DNA of 44,797 nt from Limisphaerales bacterium (GTDB taxonomy: Bacteria; Verrucomicrobiota; Verrucomicrobiia; Limisphaerales; SXTU01). The notes beneath the pieces were generated by a model. That model made no database searches and was not told the DNA's origin. It worked only from the letters and a program-made list of their open reading frames with translations. The stretch covers positions 1 to 44,797 of the forward strand of contig WRPG01000042.1 of assembly GCA_009773355.1 (NCBI GenBank), written 5' to 3'. How positions within the stretch are numbered: position 1 is the first letter of the stretch; each line of letters starts with the position of its first letter. A program made the position numbers and the translations under genes. Of this stretch, positions 32,195 through 40,485 are shown piece by piece.

Positions 32195-33208
32195 TCAGGG
32201 CGCAGTCCGGCTGGTTGCTTCCCGGCCCAGCTTCGCGATGGGAATCCGCAGGAAGAAAAGCCCCGGGCCACCGGCCTGCTTCGGTTCCACATCGTAGAAG
32301 ATGACACCCATGTTGCTTGCGTCGAGCTGCACGGTGCGCGGGCAGGCGCGGCCACCAATGGCGCGGCCGGGATTGTAATACTCAAAGACCTCGCTCCAGG
32401 TGACGCCGTCGTCCCGCGAGAGCACGTAGCGGATGCGCTCACCGCCCACGCCCGGCCCGAGGATTTCCGACGCCAGCAGCCAGCCGTTCGCGAGGCAGAC
32501 CATCTCGTGCCGCCAGCCTTGCTCCTTCAGGTTCGGAAAATTCGCGATGGTCTGCCACGACTTGCCCGCGTTCGTGGAGCGCAGACCCGCGCCGCTGACG
32601 AAGGTGCCCTTGGGCGTGCGGACGATGGGCACGAGTCCGTGTGCGCGTCCGTCGCCGAAGGGCTGACTCGCTCCGGTCGCGGGGTCGAACACCAGCGTCC
32701 TGTCACTCAGCGGCAACAGCCACTGGTTTGCGGCGAGTTCCACGATGGGATGGCGGATGATGCTCGGCGTCTTCTCGTCACGCGGAAAGGGCTTCGGTTC
32801 GCTCCACGTGACCCCATCGTCCGCCGACAGTGAGTAGAGGACGGAACGCGGCTCCTTCTCGTTCGTCGGTTCGCTCCAGCGATTCCATGCGTGCAAGAGC
32901 CGGCCATCGCGCAGCGTCGTGAGCGAGCCGGGGTAGTAGGTCTTGCCCACCGTCGGCGCGAACGGCTTCGGTTCGCTCCACGTCGCGCCGCCGTCGGTCG
33001 AGCGGGTGAGGCGGAGGTCGCGGTGGTTCACATGGCCGTAGGTGACCACGAGCGTCCCCTTCGAGCTGATGCACGCCGCCGGGTGGATGTGCCCGCCGAT
33101 TGGATTGCCGATGCGGACGAGTTTCAACTCCTCTGCCGCCAGCGCTCCACAGACGGGCACGAACACCAAGACGGCGACCCGCAGCGCGAGGCAGGGAGCG
33201 AACTTCAT
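32195..33208 (-). CDS. Sialidase-like (BNR-type) secreted protein 2
   Basis: A 337-residue exported protein. The ATG at 33208 starts a signal peptide (MKFAPCLALRVAVLVFVPVCGALA). Asp-boxes are visible as STDGGATWSEP, SADDGVTWSEP, STNAGKSWQT and SRDDGVTWSEV, at about 50-80 residue spacing, which indicates a six-bladed sialidase-type propeller. In Verrucomicrobiota, exo-sialidase-like proteins of this size are usually near carbohydrate genes. Whether this one cleaves sialic acid is unproven. It is 10 bp downstream of the DUF1080 gene and 11 bp upstream of the second sialidase-like gene; the two differ enough to be old paralogues. Confidence 0.85.
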   Translation of the reverse strand: MKFAPCLALRVAVLVFVPVCGALAAEELKLVRIGNPIGGHIHPAACISSKGTLVVTYGHVNHRDLRLTRSTDGGATWSEPKPFAPTVGKTYYPGSLTTLRDGRLLHAWNRWSEPTNEKEPRSVLYSLSADDGVTWSEPKPFPRDEKTPSIIRHPIVELAANQWLLPLSDRTLVFDPATGASQPFGDGRAHGLVPIVRTPKGTFVSGAGLRSTNAGKSWQTIANFPNLKEQGWRHEMVCLANGWLLASEILGPGVGGERIRYVLSRDDGVTWSEVFEYYNPGRAIGGRACPRTVQLDASNMGVIFYDVEPKQAGGPGLFFLRIPIAKLGREATSRTAP

Positions 33209-33218
33209 GACGGACACC

Positions 33219-33959
33219 TCACTTCTTCGCCTGGGTCTCGGCAAGGAACTTCTTCCCCTCCGCCTCACCGATCTCGCGCACGAAGATGTTCCGCCAGCGA
33301 ATCTCGCCGCCGTGCGTCTGGAGCATGATCGGGCCTTTGGTGGGCAGCGGTTGCTTCTTGTCCCAGTAGTTCTCCATCACCGCGCCGTCCACCACGAGCT
33401 TGCCGTTGAGCCAGACCCAGGTGGTCGCGCCAATTTGCCGGATGCGAAAGCTGTTCCACTCGCCAAAGGGCTTGTCCGCCAGCACGAGCGGGTCGCGGCC
33501 CGGCGTGCCGGGCGTGTTGTTAAAGAGGCCGCCGGAGCCGAGGTGCGGACGGCGAGTGGGGTTCTTCTCGTTGAACACCTGGTTCTTGTCCCAAATCTGC
33601 ACCTGCGGGGTGCCGCGCAGGTAGATGCCGCTGTCGGCCTTCGCCACCGTCTTGTATTCGAGCAGGAACTCGATGTCGCCCAGCTCTGCGTCCGTCGTCG
33701 CGTAAGGCCCGGTGCCGACGTTGACCAGCTCGCCGTTCTCCACGCTCCAGTGCTTCGCGAAGTCCTCACGCTGTTGCTTGTGATTGGCGTCCTTCTTCTC
33801 GCCGGTGAGCTTGGCAGAACTGTGCGGGTTCAAGCCATACCAGCCCGTGAGATCCTTGCCGTTGAAGAGCGCGCGGAAGCCTTTGGGTGGAACCGGCTCG
33901 GCGGCGGGCAGGCTGGCGAACATCAAGGTGGTGAGGGCGAGGACGAGCGTGGTTTTCAT
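33219..33959 (-). CDS. DUF1080 (3-keto-disaccharide hydrolase domain) protein
   Basis: A 246-residue exported protein with signal peptide MKTTLVLALTTLMFASLPAAE. The DUF1080 core starts GFRALFNGKDLTGW and includes DIEFLLEYKTVAKADSGIYLRG and KGPIMLQTHGGEIRWRNIFVREI, a concanavalin-like beta-sandwich. Members have been assigned as 3-keto-disaccharide (3-keto-glycoside) hydrolases acting on sugars first oxidised at C3. In this block, with a Gfo/Idh/MocA oxidoreductase and a sugar isomerase, that role is plausible. The gene is 30 bp from the YHYH gene and 10 bp from the sialidase-like gene. Confidence 0.9.
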   Translation of the reverse strand: MKTTLVLALTTLMFASLPAAEPVPPKGFRALFNGKDLTGWYGLNPHSSAKLTGEKKDANHKQQREDFAKHWSVENGELVNVGTGPYATTDAELGDIEFLLEYKTVAKADSGIYLRGTPQVQIWDKNQVFNEKNPTRRPHLGSGGLFNNTPGTPGRDPLVLADKPFGEWNSFRIRQIGATTWVWLNGKLVVDGAVMENYWDKKQPLPTKGPIMLQTHGGEIRWRNIFVREIGEAEGKKFLAETQAKK

Positions 33960-33989
33960 GCGTGCGGTTTGGACTGTGCGATCGGCAGC

Positions 33990-35102
33990 TTAATTCTTGG
34001 GTTTTCCCGGGCGGGGCGGCGGGCCTTTCTTGTCGCCGCCGCGCGGACGCGGGGAATACGTCTCCGTCCGCGACTGCCCGCGACCGTCCAGAAACTCGAA
34101 GCGCACCGAGCCATCTCCTTTCAGCGCGTAGTGGATGCGCCGCGTCTCGGTGCCGAGCTGATAGGTGAGCGACCAACTGCCGGCCTGCGGCGAGGCGAAG
34201 CCGGTGATGCGCGCGCCGCGCAACGGCTGGCCCGCTTCACGCATCGGCTCCGCGCGTGGCTGCGGATCCACCTGTCCATCGCGCACAGTGACTTCACCGC
34301 GCAGGCCGCCGTTCACGTAGGGATATGTCTTTGTGCCGTGGTAATGGTAGCCGCCGTTCTTGTCGAAGTGGCCGTTGAACTCGTCGAGCTTCGCGACCGG
34401 CGTGCCATCCGGCTCCGTCAGTCCGTAGAGCGGAAAACCGTCGAGTGCGAACGCGATGGGCCGGCCCTTGCCCGCCGTCTCCTGCAAGTGCAGCGGGGCG
34501 GCGTGATAGTGGTAGTCATCTGCACGTCCGCAGTGGCCGCCCCACTCATCCAGCTCGCCAATCTTGAAGGCGTCCTCGCCGCGGTTGTTCAGCGCGTTGA
34601 AAATCGGCACGCCGTTGACGGCCAGCGCAATCGCGCCGCGAAAGAGGTTGTTCCGCGCGGAAATCGGCTGCGCAGCCACGCGCGGCTGGAGCGGGATGCG
34701 CCACGCGTTGTTGCCCGTGTAAGGCTGCGGCAACGGCACCTGCTGCTGCCATGCGGTGATGCCCACCATCATGTTGTGCGCCGGCAGCCCGTCCGACTCG
34801 ATGTAGAGGAAGCGCTCGTCCCAACGTGTCTTCACCTTCGGCCCGAAGGCTTGGAACGGCGTGGCGATGGCGGGCGCGGACTTCGCGCCAACCGACACGA
34901 CCGGACGCGGCGCTTGTGCGAACAACACCGCGTCAGCCCGAAGCTGCGAGCCACGCAGCAGGACGGCGGTTGGAGGGCGCACGGAGAAGTCGTAGCCGGC
35001 GGGACTATGCTCGTCCGGTTCGCTGCCGATGGGATGGGCTTGAACGTCCGCCGCGAAGAAGGCGGATGCGACAACAAGCGCGAGCAGGCAGGGCCGGTTC
35101 AT
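33990..35102 (-). CDS. YHYH domain protein, secreted
   Basis: A 370-residue exported protein with signal peptide MNRPCLLALVVASAFFAADVQA (ATG at 35102). It contains the YHYH domain, seen as DDYHYHAAPLHLQE and GGYHYHGTKTYPY, with GRPIAFALDGFPLYGLTEPDG between them. The His-rich motifs suggest metal binding, but no function is established. The C-terminal third (SLTYQLGTETRRIHYALKGD) is a separate small beta-rich part. The tail is rich in K, G and P. The gene lies 51 bp from the oxidoreductase upstream and 30 bp from the DUF1080 gene. Confidence 0.88.
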   Translation of the reverse strand: MNRPCLLALVVASAFFAADVQAHPIGSEPDEHSPAGYDFSVRPPTAVLLRGSQLRADAVLFAQAPRPVVSVGAKSAPAIATPFQAFGPKVKTRWDERFLYIESDGLPAHNMMVGITAWQQQVPLPQPYTGNNAWRIPLQPRVAAQPISARNNLFRGAIALAVNGVPIFNALNNRGEDAFKIGELDEWGGHCGRADDYHYHAAPLHLQETAGKGRPIAFALDGFPLYGLTEPDGTPVAKLDEFNGHFDKNGGYHYHGTKTYPYVNGGLRGEVTVRDGQVDPQPRAEPMREAGQPLRGARITGFASPQAGSWSLTYQLGTETRRIHYALKGDGSVRFEFLDGRGQSRTETYSPRPRGGDKKGPPPRPGKPKN

Positions 35103-35153
35103 TCGAAGTGATGCCTTGCCAGCCAAGCCCAGTTCAGTGCGAGCGGCGGCCCG

Positions 35154-36317
35154 CTACTTGTTGAACGACTTCGTGAAGTCTTCCGTGGTGGCCTGCACCA
35201 CCTTCTTCTCGTGCCGCGAGTTGGCGATAAGCTCGTTGAGCTTGTTCTCCCACGCCTTGCTGTCCATCGGCAGCTCGATGCTCTGCCCGATGAGCGAGGA
35301 GTAGAGGAGGACGTTCGCCAGCTCGACGCTGCCCATGCCCTCGGCTCCGGGCGCGATGAGCGGCGTGCCGTCGAGGATGGCGTCCACGAAGTTCTGGACC
35401 AGGATGCCGTGCGGGTTGGGGGCGTTCTCGAAGGGGATTTCGCAGTTCCACACCTCGGGCTTGGCGAAGCCGCTCTTCGAGGTCTTGCTGAACTCGATCA
35501 TGTCCGACTCGTTGCGGGTGAAGCGCAGCTTGTCGTTCTCGACGACGAGCTTGCCGCGCGTGCCGCAGAGCTCGAGGCGGTTGGTGCCGGGGGCCTCGCC
35601 GGTCGAGGAGATGAACACGCCGGTCGCGCCATTGGCCCACTCCATGTAGGTCGTGATGTTGTCCTCGACCTCGATGTTGTGGAAGCGGCCGAGCTGGCAG
35701 AAGCCGCGCACGGTCTTGGGCATGCCGCAAAGCCACTGGAGCATGTCGAGCTGGTGGAGGCACTGGTTGAGCAGCACGCCGCCGCCCTCGCCCTTCCACG
35801 TCGCGCGCCAGCCGCCGCTGGCATAGTAGGCCTCGGTGCGGAACCAGTCGGTGATGACCCAGTTCACGCGCACGAGCTGGCCGAAGTCCGCGCTGGCGAG
35901 GAGCTGCTTGATCTTCTGGTAGCGCGGCTCGACGCGCATCTGAAACATCCCGCCGAAGACCTGCTTCGGATGCGCCTGCGCCACGGCGATGAGCCGCTCG
36001 GCGTCGGCCTTGTGCGCGGAAATGGGCTTCTCGACCATGACGTGCAGGCCGTTCTTGAGCGCATCAATGCCGATGGTGGTGTGGAGAAAGTGCGGCGTCG
36101 CGACGATGAGCGCGTCAATCGCGCCGGAGCGGATCATCTCCTCGCAGCTCGCGAAGGTCTGGAGGCCGGGGCGGTTCTGGTAAGGCTCCAGGCTGGGCGC
36201 GAAGGCGTCGCTGACCGCCGTGAGTTCGCAGCGGGAAATCTTTTTGTCGAGGAGGTAGCCGCAGTGGAACTTGCCGATGTTGCCGAGGCCGACGATGCCG
36301 AGACGGACGTGTTTCAT
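35154..36317 (-). CDS. Gfo/Idh/MocA family oxidoreductase
   Basis: A 387-residue cytoplasmic NAD(P)-dependent dehydrogenase. The Rossmann start is RLGIVGLGNIGKFHCGYLL, followed by the family motif ADALIVATPHFLHTTIGIDA-like segment (AIDALIVATPHFLHTTIG) and MVEKPISAHKADAERLI, with the catalytic EKP. Later segments (GGVLLNQCLHQLDMLQWLCG) match the C-terminal dimerisation domain. The ATG at 36317 is preferred over the upstream 36353 since the Rossmann fold starts directly after it. It is the first gene of the minus-strand block. Gfo/Idh enzymes oxidise sugars, often at C3, which would suit the DUF1080 gene. Confidence 0.92.
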   Translation of the reverse strand: MKHVRLGIVGLGNIGKFHCGYLLDKKISRCELTAVSDAFAPSLEPYQNRPGLQTFASCEEMIRSGAIDALIVATPHFLHTTIGIDALKNGLHVMVEKPISAHKADAERLIAVAQAHPKQVFGGMFQMRVEPRYQKIKQLLASADFGQLVRVNWVITDWFRTEAYYASGGWRATWKGEGGGVLLNQCLHQLDMLQWLCGMPKTVRGFCQLGRFHNIEVEDNITTYMEWANGATGVFISSTGEAPGTNRLELCGTRGKLVVENDKLRFTRNESDMIEFSKTSKSGFAKPEVWNCEIPFENAPNPHGILVQNFVDAILDGTPLIAPGAEGMGSVELANVLLYSSLIGQSIELPMDSKAWENKLNELIANSRHEKKVVQATTEDFTKSFNK

Positions 36318-36378
36318 GGGCGGAGTATCGCGGGCGGGGAAAATGGGCGGCAAGAACCTTTTGCTCGGAGGCGGGGCA

Positions 36379-36468
36379 CGTAACGCGTAATGCGTAAAAC
36401 GTAAGGGCCACAGTATGTCCGGGTGCTCCGGGCGCTCCGCCTTACGTCTTACGCCTCACGTTTCACGT
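36379..36468. repeat. Palindromic element of the CGTAATGCGTAAAACGTAAGG family, copy 2
   Basis: Left arm 36379-36407 (containing CGTAATGCGTAAAACGTAAGG) pairs with right arm 36440-36468, imperfectly (CCTTACGTCTTACGCCTCAC). The centre shares GGCGCTCCGC with the copy at 9305-9398. It lies in the 214 bp between the divergent oxidoreductase and kinase genes, so promoters for both must lie around or within it. Confidence 0.85.
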
Positions 36469-36531
36469 CACTTTTCCCGTAACGCTTTCCGAAAAACGCT
36501 TCTGAGTCTGGCAGCGAACGACTAGAAGTTT

Positions 36532-39500
36532 ATGAGCACGACCTTGAGCCAGCCCGCCATCTGCCCCAACTGCGGCAAGCCGCTGCCCGCCTCCGCCCCG
36601 GCGGGCCTCTGCCCCGCCTGCCTGCTCGCACAGGGCATGGACACCGACCCCGGCGGCAAGCCCGGCCGCTTCCAGCAGCCGCCCGTCGAGGAAATCGCGC
36701 GGCTCTTCCCGAAGCTCGAAATCCTCGGCCTGCTCGGCGCGGGCGGGATGGGCGCGGTCTACAAGGCCCGGCAGCCGGCGCTGGACCGCTTCGTCGCGCT
36801 CAAGGTGCTGCCGCCGCAGGACAAGGCCGGCGCGGACTCCGCCGAGCGCTTCAACCGCGAGGCCCGCGCGCTGGCCCGCCTCAGCCACCCGAACATCGTC
36901 GCCGTGCATGAGTTCGGCTTCGCCCGTGCCGGCGGTTTGCAACCGCCGCCCACCGCGCGTGCCGGCGACTTCCAGTCGCCGCCCGCTGTGTCCCCTGCGA
37001 ACGCCCCCGACGGCGATTTCAAATCGCCGGCACGGTCCCAACCCGAAACCCCAAACTCCAAACCCGAAACTCCCGCTCCCGCCTTCCCCTACTTCATCAT
37101 GGAGTTCGTGGACGGCGCGAACCTCCGGCAGCTTGGCCGCGCCGCGCGCCTTTCGCCCCGCGAGGCCCTGCAAATCATCCCGCAAATCTGCGACGCCCTC
37201 CAATACGCCCACGACGAAGGTGTCGTCCACCGCGACATCAAGCCCGAGAACGTGCTCGTGGACCGCCGGGGCCGCGTGAAAATTGCCGACTTCGGCCTCG
37301 CCAAAATCTTCGGCCCCGACGGCGACGCGCTGCGACTCACGGCCGAAGGCCAGGTGATGGGCACTCCGCACTACATGGCCCCCGAGCAGGTCGAGCGCCC
37401 GCTCACAGTGGACCATCGCGCGGACATTTACTCGCTCGGCGTCGTCTTCTACGAGCTGCTCACGGGGGATTTGCCGCTGGGCAAATTTGCGCCGCCCTCG
37501 CGCAAGGTCTCCGTGGACGTGCGCCTCGACGACGTGGTTCTCCGCGCGCTGGAGAACGACCCCGCCCGCCGCTACCAGCAGGTGAGCGAGGTGAAGTCGC
37601 AGGTGGAAACGATCTCCAGCCAGCCCAATATCGCCCAACGCGGGGAAGTTCCAACTCCTCCGCCCATCCCGCCACCCGGCACCGGCCTATCCAAGGAAAC
37701 CGCCGGACGGCTTCCGATGCTCAGCCCCTTTCGACGCGCTACAGGCTGGGCGGTCTTCCTCACCGGACTTGCCGGGTTTGCGCTGCTCATCGGCCTGGCG
37801 ATGATGATTGGCGGCGCGGTTGTTTCGGAGGCCCTCCGCACGCGTCCGGTTATGACCGGGGCACAGCTTGCGGGCGTGCTCGGGCTTGTCCTGTGGTTCA
37901 GTTGGCGGCGCGCGCGGGCGTCGGTCGAGGAAACCAAAGGTGCCGACAACACCAAGTCCATCCTGCGGATCGCTTGGACCAACTTCTTGCTTGGGACAGT
38001 GATGGTCTGGCTGCATCTCGCCCCGCGTCTGCTCGGACGCACGCCGCAGGCATTGGAGGCGCAAATCACCGCGACGGGCCTGTCCCTTTTGGGCTGGATT
38101 GGGCTGGGGATGCTTTCGTTTGGCGTGCTGTGGTTGATGAGGAAACGCACGGGCACGCAGGGGTTCCTACGCTCGTTGGCGGCAATGAGCCTCGGGTTAT
38201 TCGTCACGGCGCACGGCATCTTCATTACGCAAGGCAACGCTTGGCATACCGACTCGCAGCCGCGTTTGATGGAGTGGCAGTTGGCATGGCTGGAGGCGCT
38301 CGGAGTGCTGGCGGGCTGGTGGGCTTTGGCAGCGATGCGAGGGCAGGTCGTCGGAATCGGCTGGCGGGTGCTGGCTGCGGTCGGCGCGCTGGCGGCGGTT
38401 GTCATGCCGATGCTGGCGGCGACCTGGGTTGGAGCCGGCCTGCTCATGCGCTGGTTTCCTGCGGTGCGGGATTGGGCGCAATGGGGCGAGAGCGCAGGCT
38501 TTCGGCTCACCTTGCTGAGTGCGGCCATTGTGGCGGTGGCAGGGGTCGGCCAGCGGGCTTGGAGTTGGTCCCAGGGGAAGCGGGAGTTGCCGGGCCACCG
38601 GCTGGGGCTGGCATTGGCCTGCCTAGTCGTGGCGTGGGTGGTGTCGCAGCATCATTCGCGGGTGCAGGCCTATGCCTCCGGCACGCGGCGCGCCGCCGAA
38701 CTACAGCCGGGCGACGTGCGGCTGTTCCAGACGCACACGACTCCCATCGGCTCGCAAGGGATGAGCTTCGCGGGCCGCGTGACGGGGTTGCGGCCGGGCT
38801 GGCGGCTCAACGCCGGGTGGGTGGTGCTGGACGGCAGCGGGGCTGGAACGGCCCAGGCAGGCACAAGGACAACCAACAACTTCCACTACATGTTCACCTT
38901 CCCCACGTCGTTTGCCTTGCGCCGACCACAACAGGTATCCAATCCACAACCTTGGACGGTGCCGTCACGCCAATGGGATCTATCGCCCGGGAAGCGCGAG
39001 ACCGTGATCGCCGTCACCAACTCAGCCGGCCAAAGCCTCGCGTGTTTCGTGGAGCTACTTCCCGATACCGCGCTGACGCCGCTCGGGAACTCGGCGGTGG
39101 CGGTCCAGCGCGGGGTTGAGCGCCAGCCAGATGGCCAGCCGATTCCCAGAAGCGCGGGCGTCTCGCTGACCGTTGCGCCACGTCACGTCGCTGCTGTTGG
39201 TGTGTTTCTGCGCGAACGTAACCGGCTGACGTCCTTGCCCGAACTGAGTGCGATGCTGGTCGCGCCAGCGGGCGAGCGGGTGAGCCGGGAAATTTCTTGG
39301 GAAGCGATGGTGACGGAAAACAGGGCAACCAATGTTCCTCCGCAAGTGCGGGTCCATGTGGGCGTGGCGGGCGAACTGAGTCGGCGCGCGAAGGCGGTGC
39401 TTCCCGACGCGTTGGCCGGATGCCGACTGGTGCCAGTCGGGTTCGGTCAGGGAGTGCTGCTGGCCGCTGGCGAGTTGCGCGAGTGGGTGCTCTTCGATTG

Positions 39501-40485
39501 CGTCCCCGTCGCGCGGGGCGGGCCTGCGACGAAAGGGGAGCTTGTCGTCCGCCTCGTCAGCCAGCCGCTCGCGGCGGATTGGCAGCCAGACTTGCTGCAA
39601 CCGCAATTCCAGCGCGGCACCAACTGGGCGCTGCTCATCCAACCGGACCCCAGCCGCCAAAATCAGTTCGCCAAAACTATTCCCGCCAACGTCCCCAGCC
39701 CGCGCGCGCCACGCGGGGAACTGACCTTGCAGTGGCATGACGTGTCGGTGCATCCGAACTCCGAGTTGATAGCGCAAGGGCCGGTTGCCGTGAGCGGCGG
39801 CGAGATGGTGCTCGGTCGGCTGCGCTGGCCAACCGGGCGAATCGAAGAATCCGAAGCCTCCGCGCGAAATCACAACACGGGTTTCCCGATCAGTTCTGCG
39901 CTGGGCGTCCACTTCGCCTTCCCCACGAACTTCCCGCTCGCCCTCAAGCAGCAAGCCGCCGCGCAGCTCAAGTCCATCAGCAACTCGAACCAGCCGCTCA
40001 CGTTGCTCGCGGGCCAGTGGCGGCCGGTCTTCAGCATCACCAACGCGGCCGGTGAGTCCGTCACGGGCGAGATGACGTTCAGCCCCGGCGTGCCCTCCAC
40101 CAAGATGGGCGAGGTGGAGCTGCATTTTCCGGCCAACCACCCGATGCAGGGACTCACGAGCGGCTCTCAACTAACGCTCGCCCTCCGCAGTGATGTTCCA
40201 CTCGGCTGCCGGTTGCTGGCCACGGCGGAGAGTCCAAGCAGCCTCAGAGTCTCGGCCACCGTCAATCGAATCTACCGTTCAGGAAAAATCACTGAACATG
40301 TCATCTGGTTTCTGAATCGGCCCCAGCCACGGGAGGTGATGGCAAACGCCGGTGCCCAAGTGCGCGCCTTTGCCACCCGCGATTCGCTGCGGCTGAAACT
40401 CGGCGAGCGCAAGGAAGTCTTCCGCTTCACCAATGACCGGGGCGAAACCTTCGCGGGCGCGCTGGAACTCATCGCTGTCCAGTGA
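36532..40485 (+). CDS. Very large membrane Ser/Thr protein kinase
   Basis: A 1317-residue Hanks-type kinase. The N-terminus has a zinc-ribbon-like CPNCGKPL...CPAC pair. The kinase domain (about 60-360) has GAGGMGAVY (69), the Lys of VALKVL (91), HRDIKPENVL (233), DFGLA (253) and MAPEQ (283-285). Between strands 4 and 5 it carries an insert (about residues 132-183) encoded by palindromic repeats. Eight or nine hydrophobic helices follow (about 403-715). The remaining 600 residues are probably extracytoplasmic, with at least three repeats ending in a T-N-x-x-G-E-x-x-x-G pattern. It might sense the envelope and act with the sigma factor, whose GTG start overlaps its stop (GTGA). Confidence 0.92.
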   Translation: MSTTLSQPAICPNCGKPLPASAPAGLCPACLLAQGMDTDPGGKPGRFQQPPVEEIARLFPKLEILGLLGAGGMGAVYKARQPALDRFVALKVLPPQDKAGADSAERFNREARALARLSHPNIVAVHEFGFARAGGLQPPPTARAGDFQSPPAVSPANAPDGDFKSPARSQPETPNSKPETPAPAFPYFIMEFVDGANLRQLGRAARLSPREALQIIPQICDALQYAHDEGVVHRDIKPENVLVDRRGRVKIADFGLAKIFGPDGDALRLTAEGQVMGTPHYMAPEQVERPLTVDHRADIYSLGVVFYELLTGDLPLGKFAPPSRKVSVDVRLDDVVLRALENDPARRYQQVSEVKSQVETISSQPNIAQRGEVPTPPPIPPPGTGLSKETAGRLPMLSPFRRATGWAVFLTGLAGFALLIGLAMMIGGAVVSEALRTRPVMTGAQLAGVLGLVLWFSWRRARASVEETKGADNTKSILRIAWTNFLLGTVMVWLHLAPRLLGRTPQALEAQITATGLSLLGWIGLGMLSFGVLWLMRKRTGTQGFLRSLAAMSLGLFVTAHGIFITQGNAWHTDSQPRLMEWQLAWLEALGVLAGWWALAAMRGQVVGIGWRVLAAVGALAAVVMPMLAATWVGAGLLMRWFPAVRDWAQWGESAGFRLTLLSAAIVAVAGVGQRAWSWSQGKRELPGHRLGLALACLVVAWVVSQHHSRVQAYASGTRRAAELQPGDVRLFQTHTTPIGSQGMSFAGRVTGLRPGWRLNAGWVVLDGSGAGTAQAGTRTTNNFHYMFTFPTSFALRRPQQVSNPQPWTVPSRQWDLSPGKRETVIAVTNSAGQSLACFVELLPDTALTPLGNSAVAVQRGVERQPDGQPIPRSAGVSLTVAPRHVAAVGVFLRERNRLTSLPELSAMLVAPAGERVSREISWEAMVTENRATNVPPQVRVHVGVAGELSRRAKAVLPDALAGCRLVPVGFGQGVLLAAGELREWVLFDCVPVARGGPATKGELVVRLVSQPLAADWQPDLLQPQFQRGTNWALLIQPDPSRQNQFAKTIPANVPSPRAPRGELTLQWHDVSVHPNSELIAQGPVAVSGGEMVLGRLRWPTGRIEESEASARNHNTGFPISSALGVHFAFPTNFPLALKQQAAAQLKSISNSNQPLTLLAGQWRPVFSITNAAGESVTGEMTFSPGVPSTKMGEVELHFPANHPMQGLTSGSQLTLALRSDVPLGCRLLATAESPSSLRVSATVNRIYRSGKITEHVIWFLNRPQPREVMANAGAQVRAFATRDSLRLKLGERKEVFRFTNDRGETFAGALELIAVQ
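36926..37070. repeat. In-frame cluster of three 7-3-7 hairpins plus a 27 bp repeat in the kinase gene
   Basis: The hairpins are 36931-36947 GGCGGTT-tgc-AACCGCC, 36964-36980 GGCGACT-tcc-AGTCGCC and 37012-37028 GGCGATT-tca-AATCGCC (the last in opposite orientation, with GGCAC following). They are joined by the 27 bp block at 37044-37070, which also occurs at 7744-7770. The translation is RAGGLQPP, RAGDFQSPP, DGDFKSPAR and PNSKPETP. In other kinases strand 4 (IVAVHEFG) and strand 5 (PYFIMEFVDG) are separated by only a few residues. Confidence 0.92.
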
